Source: Acidobacteriaceae bacterium (GTDB taxonomy: Bacteria > Acidobacteriota > Terriglobia > Terriglobales > Acidobacteriaceae). From it: a stretch of 14,779 nt of DNA. This document shows, piece after piece, positions 1 to 8,875 of this stretch. The notes beneath the pieces were generated by a model. The model had not been told where the DNA came from. It made no database searches and worked only from the letters and a program-made list of their open reading frames with translations. The translations under genes were made by a program, and so were the position numbers. Each line of letters opens with the position of its first letter. The stretch's first letter is position 1. Location of the stretch: contig PLBX01000299.1 of the NCBI GenBank assembly GCA_003135495.1, positions 1,440-16,218 on the forward strand, written 5' to 3'.

Positions 1-534
1 CTGGGCATTCTGTACGAGAGCTTCATCCATCCCATTACGATTCTGTCGACTCTTCCATCCGCGGGTGTGGGCGCACTTCTGGCGCTGATGCTGTTTGGCC
101 AGGACCTAAGCGTGGTCGCGATTATTGGCATCATTTTGCTGATTGGAATCGTGAAGAAGAACGGAATTATGATGGTCGATTTTGCCCTCGAGGCGGAACG
201 CGAGCATGGCAAAAACGCGACCGACGCGATTTACGAAGCAAGCCTTCTTCGTTTCCGTCCAATCATGATGACGACGATGGCAGCTTTGCTTGGCGGCCTG
301 CCGCTAGCGCTCGGCAGGGGCATCGGCTCAGAAATTCGACGCCCTCTGGGAATTGCGATGGTGGGCGGATTGCTCCTAAGCCAAGCCCTGACGCTTTACA
401 CCACACCGGTGATTTACATTTTCTTCGATAGCCTGGGGCAAAGATTTTTCCACTCCCACTCCCGCTCGCGCGCTGATAAACACACCGACGACGGATCAGT
501 CGGTGGCCCGGCGCAACCTCCGGAGCCGGCATGA
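1..534 (+). CDS. RND efflux permease, MdtB-like, C-terminal fragment (5' end outside window)
   Basis: This is the last 177 residues of an inner-membrane RND (HAE1) proton/drug antiporter. Reading frame 1 is open from base 1 with no start, so the gene begins upstream. The visible part covers the last transmembrane helices: it opens with [11 protein letters not shown] and includes the [14 protein letters not shown] segment, whose Lys-Asn pair (Lys codon 157-159) matches the TM10 proton-relay Lys of AcrB. It is followed by [19 protein letters not shown] and a final helix ending in TPVIYIFF. The hydrophilic tail of about 35 residues is Ser/His/Pro-rich and not conserved. It closely resembles the same part of the downstream permease, so the two are paralogous, as in MdtB/MdtC pairs. 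The stop overlaps the next start (ATGA at 531-534), implying translational coupling. The substrate cannot be told from the sequence. Confidence 0.93.
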   Translation: MGILYESFIHPITILSTLPSAGVGALLALMLFGQDLSVVAIIGIILLIGIVKKNGIMMVDFALEAEREHGKNATDAIYEASLLRFRPIMMTTMAALLGGLPLALGRGIGSEIRRPLGIAMVGGLLLSQALTLYTTPVIYIFFDSLGQRFFHSHSRSRADKHTDDGSVGGPAQPPEPA

Positions 535-3500
535 ACCCGTCTGGCCTCTTCATTCGGCGGCCGGTGGCGACGACCTTGTTGACGATCGCGATCGCCATTG
601 CCGGGGCGATAGCGTTTACGGTGTTGCCGGTCTCTCCTCTTCCCCAAGTTGATTTCCCGACCATCTCAGTGGGCGCGTCGCTGCCAGGAGCAAGCGCTCA
701 GATCATGGCATCGTCCGTGGCCACGCCACTGGAACGGCAGTTTGGCCACATCGCCGGTGTTTCCGAGATGACTTCCGCGAGTTCCCTTGGGACGACTTCC
801 ATCACCATTCAGTTTGACCTGAGCCGAAATATTGACGGGGCGGCACGCGATGTGGAGGCCGCGATCAGCGCGGCGCGCACCTACTTGCCCGCTAATCTTC
901 CCGGCAATCCTACGTATCGCAAAGTCAATCCTTCAGACGCTCCGATCATGATCATTGGTTTGACTTCCAACAAGTTTGATCGTGGCAAGTTATATGACGT
1001 GGCTTCGAGCGTCATGTCGCAGAAGCTTTCGCAGATTCAGGGCGTAGGGCAGGTTTCCGTCGGCGGCAGTTCCCTGCCCTCGGTGCGGGTTGATGTCAAT
1101 CCGACGCAGTTGAATAATTATGGTCTAACGCTAGCGAACGTTCGATCGGTGCTAAGCACTCAGAACGCCGACATAGCGAAGGGACAAATCATCGATGGCC
1201 AGGTCTCGGCGGACATTATTGCCAACGATCAAATCTCAGCCGCCGAGGATTACAAGCCCATTGTGATTGGCTATCACAACGGAGCGGCTGTACACCTTTC
1301 CGATGTGGCCAACGTCTTTGATTCGGTGCAAAATATCCGCTCCGGCGGATTTTTGAACGGCGTCCCGGCGGTCATGATGATCATGTTCCGGCAGCCGGGC
1401 GCGAACATTATCCAGACGGTGGAAAATATTCGCGCCGAATTGCCTTCGCTCAAGGCTTCGATTCCTCAGGGCATCGACACCACAATCGTTCTCGATCGAA
1501 CCACCACGATTCGCGCTTCTGTCAGCGATGTGGAACGCACGTTGATGATTTCGGTCGGGCTCGTCATTCTGGTAGTTTTCGTCTTTTTGCGTAACGGCCG
1601 CGCTACGTTGATTCCAAGCGTTGCAGTTCCTGTCTCATTAATCGGAACTTTTGCGGTGATGTATTTATGCGGTTACAGCCTCGACAATCTGTCGCTGATG
1701 GCGCTCACAATTTCGACGGGGTTCGTGGTGGACGATGCCATCGTGGTGATGGAGAACATCTCCCGGCATCTCGAAGAGGGAATGAAACCTGTGGCGGCGG
1801 CGCTAAAGGGAGCGCAAGAAATTGGATTTACTGTATTTTCCATCAGCGTTTCGCTGATTGCCGTGTTCATTCCGATTCTGCTGATGGGCGGAATTGTAGG
1901 ACGTTTATTTCGCGAGTTCGCGGTAACGCTTTCGACCGCCATTCTTGTGTCCATGGTGATCTCGTTAACCACCACTCCGATGATGTGCGCGTACCTGTTG
2001 AAGGAGGAAAAAGATCAGAAACACGGCAGGCTGTATCAGTGGAGCGAGAAATTCTTCGCATGGATGCTGTCAACCTATCGAACCAGCCTGATCTGGGTAC
2101 TACAAAATTGGGTCTTGATGCTGGTTGTGCTGCTGGTGACGATGGCTCTGAACGTTGTTCTAATCATGAAAATCCCCAAGGGCTTTTTCCCGCAGCAGGA
2201 TACCGGAGCGATTGTGGGCGGACTGCAGGGTCCTCAGGATGCCTCGTTTCCTCTGATGGACGATTCGATTAAACAGATCGTCGGAGTAATCAAGAGCGAT
2301 CCTGCGGTAGCCAACGTAATCGCCTTCACCGGAGGCGGCGGCGCCTCTAATTCGGGATTCATCTACACGGCACTCAAGCCACTCAATGAGCGAAAAATTG
2401 GGGCGGCGGACATCATCAACCGGCTTCGTCCGAAGATGAACCGTTTGCCGGTGGCGTCAGCGTTCTTGCAGGCGGCGCAGGATTTGCGCATCGGCGGCAG
2501 AGGCAGCAATGCGCTCTATCAGTACACCATCCAGTGTGACAATGTGGAAGATTTATCGCATTGGGGCCCGATTCTATTGGCCGAGATGAAGAAATTGCCG
2601 GGCCTGCAGGATGTTAATTCTGACCAGCAGAATGGCGGGTTGTCCGAGGTTGTAACCTTTGACCGCGCCAGCGCCGCGCGGCTCGGCCAGACCGCGTCGA
2701 CGCTCGATTCATCGTTGTACAACGCCTTCGGACAATCCGAAGTCTCAATTATTTACACGCAACTGAATCAGTATTACGTCGTGCTCGAAGTTGCTCCGGA
2801 ATATTGGCAGAGTCCGGAGGGATTGAAATATATTTATCTGCGAAGCGGCAACACTGGCAGCGGGGCAATTGGCAACGTGCCGCTCAGTTCGATTGCAAGT
2901 TATCAATCGAGCACAACGCCGCTGGCGGTAAACCACACTAGTTTGTTCCCATCGGTGACCGTGTCGTTCAATCTGGCGAACGGTGTTTCGTTGAGCGATG
3001 CCACGCAACGCATTGCCCAGATGCAGCAGAGGCTCGGAACGCCCTCAACGATTCGCGGGTTTTTTGCCGGAACGCTACTGGCTTACCAGCAGTCACTGGA
3101 CAGTGAAAAGGCCCTGATAGCGATCGCGCTGCTATCGGTCTACATCGTCCTGGGCATTCTCTACGAGAGCCTGGTGCATCCGCTGACCATCATCTCAACG
3201 ATTCCTTCCGCCAGTGTGGGAGCGATGCTTGCTCTGATGCTTTTCAATATCGACTTAAACGTAATCTCCATCATCGGAATTATTTTGTTGATCGGTATCG
3301 TAAAGAAAAACGCCATCATGATGATTGACTTCGCCTTGGTCGCCGAACGGGAACAAGGGAAAAATACATCTGATGCAATCTTTGAAGCTTGTTTGTTGCG
3401 GTTCCGGCCAATCCTGATGACAACGATGGCAGCTCTATTCGGCGCGCTGCCGCTGGCATTTGGGACCGGCACCGGTTCCGAATTGCGACGACCCCTGGGC

Positions 3501-3647
3501 ATCACGATTGTCGGTGGTTTGATTGTGAGCCAGATGCTGACGCTTTATACCACTCCAGTGGTTTACGTATTTCTCGATCGTGTGCGGCTGCGGCTTCAGG
3601 GTAAACGGTACGAGCCGCTTTCTGTTCCTATTGCGGAGACTAGTTAA
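531..3647 (+). CDS. RND multidrug efflux permease, MdtC-like (HAE1 family)
   Basis: This is a complete 1038-residue inner-membrane RND pump, a normal length for the AcrB/MdtC family (about 1025-1050). It would export drugs, dyes or other amphiphiles from the periplasm or membrane through an adaptor and an outer-membrane channel, driven by protons. The N-terminal helix (about 13-32) is preceded by the family signature [13 protein letters not shown]4 carries the proton-relay pair D401-D402 in [19 protein letters not shown]10 carries K926-N927 in [14 protein letters not shown]. Two large periplasmic loops lie between TM1-TM2 and TM7-TM8. The start at 531 overlaps the previous stop and has GGAG (522-525) five bases upstream. 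A second permease directly beside it suggests a hetero-oligomeric MdtBC-type pump, in which one subunit may do most of the proton translocation. The adaptor gene is presumably upstream of the window. Subfamily assignment is by gene arrangement, not tree. Confidence 0.95.
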   Translation: MNPSGLFIRRPVATTLLTIAIAIAGAIAFTVLPVSPLPQVDFPTISVGASLPGASAQIMASSVATPLERQFGHIAGVSEMTSASSLGTTSITIQFDLSRNIDGAARDVEAAISAARTYLPANLPGNPTYRKVNPSDAPIMIIGLTSNKFDRGKLYDVASSVMSQKLSQIQGVGQVSVGGSSLPSVRVDVNPTQLNNYGLTLANVRSVLSTQNADIAKGQIIDGQVSADIIANDQISAAEDYKPIVIGYHNGAAVHLSDVANVFDSVQNIRSGGFLNGVPAVMMIMFRQPGANIIQTVENIRAELPSLKASIPQGIDTTIVLDRTTTIRASVSDVERTLMISVGLVILVVFVFLRNGRATLIPSVAVPVSLIGTFAVMYLCGYSLDNLSLMALTISTGFVVDDAIVVMENISRHLEEGMKPVAAALKGAQEIGFTVFSISVSLIAVFIPILLMGGIVGRLFREFAVTLSTAILVSMVISLTTTPMMCAYLLKEEKDQKHGRLYQWSEKFFAWMLSTYRTSLIWVLQNWVLMLVVLLVTMALNVVLIMKIPKGFFPQQDTGAIVGGLQGPQDASFPLMDDSIKQIVGVIKSDPAVANVIAFTGGGGASNSGFIYTALKPLNERKIGAADIINRLRPKMNRLPVASAFLQAAQDLRIGGRGSNALYQYTIQCDNVEDLSHWGPILLAEMKKLPGLQDVNSDQQNGGLSEVVTFDRASAARLGQTASTLDSSLYNAFGQSEVSIIYTQLNQYYVVLEVAPEYWQSPEGLKYIYLRSGNTGSGAIGNVPLSSIASYQSSTTPLAVNHTSLFPSVTVSFNLANGVSLSDATQRIAQMQQRLGTPSTIRGFFAGTLLAYQQSLDSEKALIAIALLSVYIVLGILYESLVHPLTIISTIPSASVGAMLALMLFNIDLNVISIIGIILLIGIVKKNAIMMIDFALVAEREQGKNTSDAIFEACLLRFRPILMTTMAALFGALPLAFGTGTGSELRRPLGITIVGGLIVSQMLTLYTTPVVYVFLDRVRLRLQGKRYEPLSVPIAETS

Positions 3648-3682
3648 GACCACAGTCGTCGGCGAAGTTAGAAGAGGTTGTG

Positions 3683-5260
3683 ATGAAGAATAGCTCCTTA
3701 ATCTTAAACAGGGTTATCGGCAGTCGCAAAATCGCGGGATGCTCGTTTGCAGCAGTTGCGGCGCTGTTTCTGTTACTGCTGCCGGGCTGTACCGTTGGGC
3801 CGAAGTATCATCCCCCAGTTACGCAGGCGCCAACCGTGTACAAAGAATCTCCAACCCAGTTCAAAGAAGGCGGAAACTGGACAGTAGCTCAGCCCGCCGA
3901 TGCAAAGCTTCGCGGCAAGTGGTGGGAGATTTTCAACGAGCCTGAACTCAACGCTCTCGAAGAACAACTGAATATCAATAACCAGAACATCAAACAATTC
4001 TTTGAGAATTTCATGGCGGCGCGCGCCGTGGTGCGCGAAGCCCGCGCGCAATATTTCCCTACCCTCACGACCGTACCGGCGGCGACCCGCTCGCGATCGT
4101 CAGCGAATCTCGGAGCAGCCACTACTAGCACTGGTACAGGCACGGGAACGACGATTACCAACTCAGGCCGGACAAACTCCAATTTCTCGCTGCCGCTCGA
4201 GGCCTCATGGGAGCCGGATCTCTGGGGCAAGATCCGCAACACGGTACATCAAGCGCAGTACGCGGCGGAAGTCAGCGCGGCTGACCTCGAGAACGAACGG
4301 CTGACGGAGCAGGCAAGCCTGGCGCAATATTATTTTGAAATTCGCGGGCAGGACATGCTGCAACAGATTTTCAACGAGACGATTGTGGCGGACAAGAAAC
4401 AGTTGGAACTCACGCAGTCCCTTTATCAGCTCGGTATCGACTCTCAATTATCGGTAGTGGAAGCGCAAACAACGTTGGCCGGAGTGGAGGCAGGGGCGAC
4501 CAACGTCGCAATCGCTCGGGCACAGTATGAACATGCTATCGCTATGCTGGTAGGCAACGTCGCCTCCAATTTTTCGATTCCTGTGAAGCCAATGACGACG
4601 GCTCCTCCACCGATTCCGATTGGGCTGCCCTCGGAATTGCTGGAGCGTCGTCCGGACGTTGCCGCCGCTGAACGCGCTATGGCTGAAGCCAACGCGGCGA
4701 TCGGCATCGCGTATGCGGCTTATTTTCCGAATCTCACACTGAGCGCGCAAGGCGGATTTCAGAGTTCGTCAATCAGCGACTGGTTGGCATGGCCGAGCCG
4801 ATTCTGGTCTGTGGGCGCGTCGCTATCTGAACCGCTCTTCGATGCAGGCCTGCGGCGCGCTACCGTCCAGCAATATATTGCTACGTACAACGCCGACCTT
4901 GCCGCATATAGGCAAACTGTGCTCAATGCATTTCAGCAAGTGGAGGACGGGCTGGCCGAAGTTCGCATCCTGTCGCAACAGATTGAGCAGGAACAAGAGG
5001 CGGTAAAGTTCGCGCAAAGTTATCTGCAGATTGAAGAGACGCGCTACCAGATGGGTATTGACCCGTACCTAAATGTAATTCTGGCGCAGACAACTTTGCT
5101 CCAGAACTTGCAGACCCTGAATACGGTGCAAGTTCAGGAGATGACATCGGCGGTAGCGCTAGTGGAAGCCCTGGGTGGCGGATGGGATCGGTCGCAGTTA
5201 CCCAACCCTGGGCAAGTAACGCAGAAACCAAGTCAGGCAGATACGACGATCCAGCAATAA
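3683..5260 (+). CDS. Outer-membrane efflux channel lipoprotein, NodT/OprM (RND OMF) family
   Basis: This 525-residue protein would be the outer-membrane exit duct of the RND pump encoded just upstream (35-base gap). It starts with a lipoprotein signal: a basic N-region, a hydrophobic stretch and the lipobox LLPGC, with the acylated Cys at about residue 36, followed by TVGPKYHPPV, the typical NodT-family mature N-terminus. Two OEP repeats follow. Family hallmarks include GKWWEIFNEPELNALE, the first-repeat coiled-coil region around YYFEIRGQ, LPSELLERRPDVAAAERAM, and the second-repeat FPNLTLSAQGGF and ALVEALGGGW. A Ser/Thr/Gly-rich insert near residues 140-165 is probably a variable surface loop. 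ATG 3683 is preferred over GTG 3680 because GAAGAGG (3671-3677) is five bases from the ATG but only two from the GTG. A hairpin overlaps the stop codon. Confidence 0.94.
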   Translation: MKNSSLILNRVIGSRKIAGCSFAAVAALFLLLLPGCTVGPKYHPPVTQAPTVYKESPTQFKEGGNWTVAQPADAKLRGKWWEIFNEPELNALEEQLNINNQNIKQFFENFMAARAVVREARAQYFPTLTTVPAATRSRSSANLGAATTSTGTGTGTTITNSGRTNSNFSLPLEASWEPDLWGKIRNTVHQAQYAAEVSAADLENERLTEQASLAQYYFEIRGQDMLQQIFNETIVADKKQLELTQSLYQLGIDSQLSVVEAQTTLAGVEAGATNVAIARAQYEHAIAMLVGNVASNFSIPVKPMTTAPPPIPIGLPSELLERRPDVAAAERAMAEANAAIGIAYAAYFPNLTLSAQGGFQSSSISDWLAWPSRFWSVGASLSEPLFDAGLRRATVQQYIATYNADLAAYRQTVLNAFQQVEDGLAEVRILSQQIEQEQEAVKFAQSYLQIEETRYQMGIDPYLNVILAQTTLLQNLQTLNTVQVQEMTSAVALVEALGGGWDRSQLPNPGQVTQKPSQADTTIQQ

Positions 5261-5298
5261 GAGAAGGGCAACGCGCGCGCTGCCCTTCTCTTTGCTGA
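5260..5298 (+). terminator. Rho-independent terminator of the efflux operon
   Basis: A perfect 11-bp inverted repeat, AGAGAAGGGCA (5260-5270) and TGCCCTTCTCT (5281-5291), encloses a 10-base GC-alternating loop. A T-rich stretch follows (TTGCTGATTTCTT). The 5' arm begins on the last base of the channel gene's TAA. The stem is strong; the T-tract is imperfect. The facing gene is convergent, so this is a logical end for the efflux transcript. Confidence 0.85.
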
Positions 5299-5344
5299 TT
5301 TCTTGTGGACAAGAGCTGCCGAGCGAACTTGGTCGCCTAGGCTG

Positions 5345-5371
5345 GACGGGCGAGGTCGCCCGTCCCCACAC
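5345..5371. repeat. Short GC-rich palindromic intergenic element (copy 1)
   Basis: GACGGGCGA (5345-5353) and TCGCCCGTC (5356-5364) form a perfect 9-bp stem with a 2-base loop, followed by CCCACAC. A related palindrome with the same trailing CCACACG lies at 6384-6409. Elements of this style are, from memory, scattered in intergenic DNA of Acidobacteriota. It sits between two convergent genes and has no T-tract on either side, so a terminator role is possible but not indicated. Confidence 0.55.
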
Positions 5372-5410
5372 GATCATTGGCTCACAACTGCGAATTGATC
5401 CTTTTTTCTT

Positions 5411-6193
5411 CTAGCGCGCTGATTTGAAGATTGCGAAGACGGCGCCTTGTGGGTCGGCGATAACCGAAAAGCGCCCGACGCCTTCCATTGTCATGGGAGC
5501 GAGATGGAGTTTCGCTCCCATCTTTTTTGCTTTATTCGCGGATGCATCCACATCATCGACTTGAAAATACGCTAGCCAGTGGGCCGGAGTTCCCGGCTGG
5601 CGATGAGCGACGGGGGGAATACCCCCGATGTGTTGCTCGCCATTTTTTATATGGAGATAGCCGGAAGGATCTTGGGGAGCGGCGAAGGCCTGCCATCCGA
5701 AAAGGCCAGAGTAGAACTCGGCCGCGCGCTTTGGATCGGGCGTGCTTAGATCGGCCCAGCAGAGCGTCCCGTTTACTTGCGAGACTCCTATGCCGGCATT
5801 CTTGTTTGCCTGCCACACACAGAAGATGGCGCCGGTGGGATCCTGGATGATGGCCATGCGGCCGGCGTCCATAACATCAAAGGCTGCTGTAAGAGCTTTG
5901 CCGCCCAGTTGCTTCGCCTTGGTTACTGTATCGTCGGCATTCTTTACCGCGATGTAAATCATCCAGTACGGGGGCATGCCTTGCGAACGCTCTTCGGGAC
6001 GGAGAGTGCATCCGGCGGCGGCTTCGCGGTCTTGGAGTTTGAATTCAGTGTAAAAATCGTTCGGACCCATCGGGTTGTCGTGAGCTGCCCATCCAAAGAG
6101 AGAGGCGTAGAAACTTTTCGCGGCGTTCTGGTCGGTCGTGTGGAGTTCGATCCAGCAGAAGTTTCCGGCAGGGTGCTTGTCGATGTTTGTCAT
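5411..6193 (-). CDS. Tandem two-domain VOC (glyoxalase/bleomycin-resistance) superfamily protein
   Basis: This 260-residue soluble protein has two tandem VOC modules. The first (about 8-130) opens with CWIELHTTD, then AKSFYASLFGW ending at W35, and closes with IIQDPTGAIFCVWQ (115-128). The second (about 140-258) repeats the plan with CWADLSTPD, AAEFYSGLFGW ending at W167, and VIADPQGAVFAIFK (244-257). It resembles the two-domain VOC proteins often annotated as glyoxalase-like or hydroxylase. The canonical glyoxalase I metal-ligand set (His/Glu on the edge strands) is not obvious, so metal-dependent lyase activity should not be assumed. Substrate and reaction are unknown. It appears monocistronic. 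No Shine-Dalgarno sequence precedes ATG 6193. A weak TAAACT (6203-6208) lies nine bases upstream, so a leaderless message is conceivable. The assignment to VOC is firm; the function is not. Confidence 0.9.
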   Translation of the reverse strand: MTNIDKHPAGNFCWIELHTTDQNAAKSFYASLFGWAAHDNPMGPNDFYTEFKLQDREAAAGCTLRPEERSQGMPPYWMIYIAVKNADDTVTKAKQLGGKALTAAFDVMDAGRMAIIQDPTGAIFCVWQANKNAGIGVSQVNGTLCWADLSTPDPKRAAEFYSGLFGWQAFAAPQDPSGYLHIKNGEQHIGGIPPVAHRQPGTPAHWLAYFQVDDVDASANKAKKMGAKLHLAPMTMEGVGRFSVIADPQGAVFAIFKSAR

Positions 6194-6282
6194 AGCGGAA
6201 GGAGTTTACACCAAATAGGGATGATCGGTTATCTGAGGACGAGTGCTTTGCGCCAGGCGCTTGGTTACGTGGCGACCAAGAC

Positions 6283-6320
6283 CTTTACCACAGAGGGCAC
6301 GGGGCACAGGGGAACACAAA
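6283..6320. repeat. Degenerate intergenic element with ACCACAGAGGGCACGGGG core
   Basis: The stretch CTTTACCACAGAGGGCACGG (6283-6302), continuing into an A/G-rich tail ending AACACAAAG, resembles a purine-rich element I associate with acidobacterial intergenic DNA. A second, more diverged relative begins CTTTACCACTAAGGACACTA at 7658-7677. The shared head CTTTACCAC plus a GG-CAC core suggests common ancestry, but the two are too short to prove it. No coding potential is evident. Confidence 0.35.
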
Positions 6321-6383
6321 GAAACCTCACGGGGTAAGCGCCATGCGCATGATTGCGATTCGAGTTTTGTGATGACGCACGCT

Positions 6384-6409
6384 CGCGGACAGGAGTGTCC
6401 GCGCCACAC
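6384..6409. repeat. Short GC-rich palindromic intergenic element (copy 2)
   Basis: CGCGGACA (6384-6391) and TGTCCGCG (6396-6403) form a perfect 8-bp stem with a GGAG loop, followed by CCACAC. It shares form and trailing bases with the palindrome at 5345-5371. Translated on the - strand it yields WRGHSCPR, which I recognise from spurious ORFs predicted in acidobacterial genomes. It lies immediately downstream of the aminotransferase stop and may influence transcript 3' ends, though no T-tract follows. Confidence 0.6.
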
Positions 6410-6411
6410 GG

Positions 6412-7602
6412 TCAGAGGTTTTTTCGCGACCAGTCTTCGATTCTGGCCAGGGCTTTGTTGAGATTTTCAAGTGAGTTGGCCACGCTGAATCTTAGATAAC
6501 CTTCTCCGTAGGCTCCGAAGGCGGTGCCGGATAGGCAGGCTACTCCGGCTTGTTCCAACAGCGCGTCAGCCAATTTTTTGGAGGCCCAGCCGGTTTTCGT
6601 GATGTTGGGGAATGCATAAAAAGCGCCTTTGGGTACGCGGCAGGAGAAGCTTTTAATTTTGTTAAGGCCTGCTACGAAGACATCGCGACGGCGTTTGAAT
6701 TCGGCGCTCATTTTGTCGACCGAAGATTGATCGCCGCGGAGCGCTTCGATCCCGGCCATCTGCGTAAAGCTAGCGGTGCACGACGTTGCGTTGGTTACGA
6801 GGCGAGTAATTTGCGCGGCGAGATCGGGACGCATTACGCCGTAACCCATGCGCCACCCGGTCATGGCGTAGGTTTTGGAGAAGCCGTCGAGGAGGATGGT
6901 GCGCTCTTTAAAGCCGGGGACGCTCATGATGGAGAAGTGGTCGCCGTCATAGATCAGGCGGCTATAAATTTCGTCGGAGAGAATAAGGATGTTGCGATCG
7001 CCAATTGCCTCGGCAATTTCCAGAATGTCTTTCTTGGTCAGGACCCCGCCGGTCGGATTGTGCGGCGAGTTCAGGATGATTAGCTTGGTGCGGTCGGTAA
7101 TCAGCGAGGCCAATTCTTTGGTATCTACCGAGAAATCGCGATCTTCGCGCAAGGGGATTGGAATCGCTTTGCCGAGCGAATAGTCGATCATCGACTCGTA
7201 AATCGGAAAACCAGGATTCGGGTAGATAACTTCATCTCCCTCATCAATTAGCGCCATCATAGTAAAGAAAATAATAGGCTTGCCGCCGGGCACGACGACC
7301 ACCTCGTCGCTCGATACTGGGACATTGCGGGTGCGGCTTACGTAGTCGGCGATGGTCTGGCGCAGGTCGGGAAGCCCGGCGGCTGGGCCGTAGTGAGTCC
7401 AGCCTTTTTGCAGGGCGTTGACGCCGGCCTCGATTACGTTCGTGGGCGTGTCGAAATCGGGCTCGCCTATCTCAAGGTGGATGATTTCTTTGCCTTGCTT
7501 CTCGAGGGCTCGGGCCCGGTTCAGGACTTCGAACGCGGTTTCGGTGCCTAGGCGCGACATCCGGCTGGATAGGCGCAATTCATATTGGGTCATAGTTGGC
7601 AT
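6412..7602 (-). CDS. PLP-dependent class I/II aminotransferase (aspartate aminotransferase-like)
   Basis: This is a fold-type I aminotransferase of 396 residues from the start chosen here, close to the usual 385-400 for the AspC/AAT class I family; it would move an amino group between an amino acid and a 2-oxo acid in the cytoplasm. Visible signatures are GEPDFDTP (46-53), PGGKPIIFF, NSPHNPTGG with Asn182, DEIY with Asp210 and Tyr213 (PLP pyridine and 3'-OH contacts), DGFSKTYAMTGWRMGY with the Schiff-base Lys243 and Arg251, and YLRFSVAN with the substrate-carboxylate Arg371. Amino-acid specificity cannot be read safely; Asp, Ala or an aromatic substrate are all possible. Start choice: an in-frame TTG at 7653 and ATG at 7647 lie upstream of the predicted transcription start, so ATG 7602 (or ATG 7593) is favoured. 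Neither has a Shine-Dalgarno sequence, which fits a near-leaderless mRNA. Confidence 0.93.
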   Translation of the reverse strand: MPTMTQYELRLSSRMSRLGTETAFEVLNRARALEKQGKEIIHLEIGEPDFDTPTNVIEAGVNALQKGWTHYGPAAGLPDLRQTIADYVSRTRNVPVSSDEVVVVPGGKPIIFFTMMALIDEGDEVIYPNPGFPIYESMIDYSLGKAIPIPLREDRDFSVDTKELASLITDRTKLIILNSPHNPTGGVLTKKDILEIAEAIGDRNILILSDEIYSRLIYDGDHFSIMSVPGFKERTILLDGFSKTYAMTGWRMGYGVMRPDLAAQITRLVTNATSCTASFTQMAGIEALRGDQSSVDKMSAEFKRRRDVFVAGLNKIKSFSCRVPKGAFYAFPNITKTGWASKKLADALLEQAGVACLSGTAFGAYGEGYLRFSVANSLENLNKALARIEDWSRKNL

Positions 7603-7614
7603 AGCGGTAGATAA

Positions 7615-7643
7615 ATTATATCGCTTTGGATGCTTTGTTTGAA
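7615..7643 (-). promoter_or_regulatory. Predicted sigma-70 promoter of the aminotransferase gene
   Basis: On the - strand a perfect TATAAT (7620-7615) is spaced 17 bases from TTCAAA (7643-7638), a 4/6 match to TTGACA. The inferred transcription start is about 7608, giving a leader of only about 6 bases to ATG 7602 or 15 to ATG 7593. Confidence 0.6.
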
Positions 7644-7779
7644 ACATCGGCAAAGGGCTTTACCACTAAGGACACTAGGGTTCACGACGGAAATCGGTTT
7701 GCTGTTACTTGTAGGTGGCATAGGGCACAGCGGGAAACTCTGATTCTTAGCTCCGCAATCTAACCTCTCACCTCTGCAA

Positions 7780-8757
7780 TTACTCTGAGATGGTGCTTTC
7801 TTCGCTTTGAGCACGGAGCACGCGATCTACGGAGTATGGGGCGCGCTGCGTGGGTTCGTGAAAGTGACGTACTTGCATTTCACCCAGAAGACCTACGGCT
7901 AGCATGTTCAGCCCGGCCAGCAGCAGCACGGCGGAGAAGATCATCAAGGGGCCGTGCTGGTACATGACATCGGCCTGGTGAAGGAGTTTTTCAAAAATTA
8001 GCCACAGCGAGATACCACAGCCTGCCATGATGCTAAACATTCCTACAGTGCCGAAGAAGTGCAGAGGACGCGAGAGATATTTGAGCAGGAAGCGAATGGT
8101 GATCAGGTCGAAGAATACGCGGAAAGTGCGCGAGATTCCGTAATGCGATGCGCCGCGTTCGCGGTTGATATTCTTGATGGGAACTTCGATGATCGATGCG
8201 CCATACCACGACGCCAGCGCGGGTATGAAGCGGTGGAGTTCACCGTAAAGCGGGACTTGGCCGAGGATTTCGCGGCGATAGGCTTTGAAGGTCGTGCCGA
8301 AATCATGAATCTCAACTCCGCTCAATTTGGCCATCAGCCAGTTGGCGCAGCGCGAGGGAAAGCGGCGAAGCCAGAAATTGTCGACGCGGGTCTTACGCCA
8401 GCCACTGACTATGTCGTAGCCTTCCGCAATTTTTTCGAGGAATAGAGGGATGTCGCCGGGGTCGTGCTGCAAATCGCCATCCATGGCGATGATGTATTCG
8501 CCGCGGGCGTGATCGAATCCGGCAGCGAGGCCGGCCGTTTGTCCGAAGTTGCGGCGCAGTTTTACGACGGTGACACGGCTGTCGACGGCTGCGATTTCGC
8601 GCAGCAAACCGAACGTGCCGTCGATTGAACCATCATCGACCAGTACCATCTCGAAGGTCTCGCCGCTCGCCTCCATCACAGACTTGAGCCGGGCGTACAG
8701 GTCGGTGACGTTCTCCTGCTCGTTGTGCAGGGGCACTACAATTGAATACTTGAGCAC
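7780..8757 (-). CDS. Family 2 glycosyltransferase, polyprenyl-phosphate type (GtrB/DPM1/ArnC-like)
   Basis: This 325-residue membrane-anchored GT2 would transfer a sugar from a nucleotide donor to a polyprenyl (undecaprenyl) phosphate on the cytoplasmic face, giving a lipid-linked sugar for envelope glycan or protein modification. The GT-A domain (1-225) shows YSIVVPLHNEQENV (4-17), VLVDDGSIDGT (38-48) with D41-D42, the metal-binding DGD at 93-95 in AMDGDLQHDP, and DFGTTFKAYRREI (152-164). Two C-terminal transmembrane helices follow (about 232-256 and 269-293), as in GtrB-type enzymes, with a short charged tail. The start is GTG 8757: the coding frame begins just after a TATAAT and there is no Shine-Dalgarno sequence, consistent with leaderless initiation. 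The sugar is unknown. It lies 185 bases beyond the trehalose cluster with its own promoter, so membership in that operon is doubtful. Confidence 0.92.
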   Translation of the reverse strand: MLKYSIVVPLHNEQENVTDLYARLKSVMEASGETFEMVLVDDGSIDGTFGLLREIAAVDSRVTVVKLRRNFGQTAGLAAGFDHARGEYIIAMDGDLQHDPGDIPLFLEKIAEGYDIVSGWRKTRVDNFWLRRFPSRCANWLMAKLSGVEIHDFGTTFKAYRREILGQVPLYGELHRFIPALASWYGASIIEVPIKNINRERGASHYGISRTFRVFFDLITIRFLLKYLSRPLHFFGTVGMFSIMAGCGISLWLIFEKLLHQADVMYQHGPLMIFSAVLLLAGLNMLAVGLLGEMQVRHFHEPTQRAPYSVDRVLRAQSEESTISE

Positions 8758-8766
8758 AGTGATTTA

Positions 8767-8794
8767 ATTATACGGCAGCGCGGGGCGGTTTCGA
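8767..8794 (-). promoter_or_regulatory. Predicted promoter of the GT2 gene, giving a leaderless mRNA
   Basis: A perfect TATAAT (8772-8767, - strand) lies nine bases before GTG 8757. The upstream hexamer is weak: TCGAAA (8794-8789) at 16-base spacing matches TTGACA at 4/6. The inferred transcription start is about 8760, leaving about three untranslated bases. The context CCGTATAATT is identical to that before the otsA gene (14534-14525). Confidence 0.55.
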
Positions 8795-8875
8795 AGTGAC
8801 TTATGTGGGACTCGATTTTGGCGGGTTTCCGCGTTGCCACAGCCGCTAAGGCCGCAAGTTAAGTGCTACCTGTTC

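Noticed and set aside
5777..6337. 186-codon + strand frame across the VOC gene and the following gap
   Set aside because: It is antisense to the first VOC domain and runs into repeat-like intergenic sequence; no family resemblance.
6384..6403. Palindrome after the aminotransferase as a Rho-independent terminator
   Set aside because: The stem is strong but no T-tract follows on the - strand, and a sibling element occurs elsewhere; called a repeat instead.
6206..6409. Small - strand frame containing WRGHSCPR
   Set aside because: It is the translation of a palindromic intergenic element, a known type of spurious prediction, with no ribosome-binding site.
7647..7653. Upstream TTG/ATG starts for the aminotransferase
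   Set aside because: They overlap or precede the predicted promoter, lack a Shine-Dalgarno site, and the extra residues do not resemble the family N-terminus.
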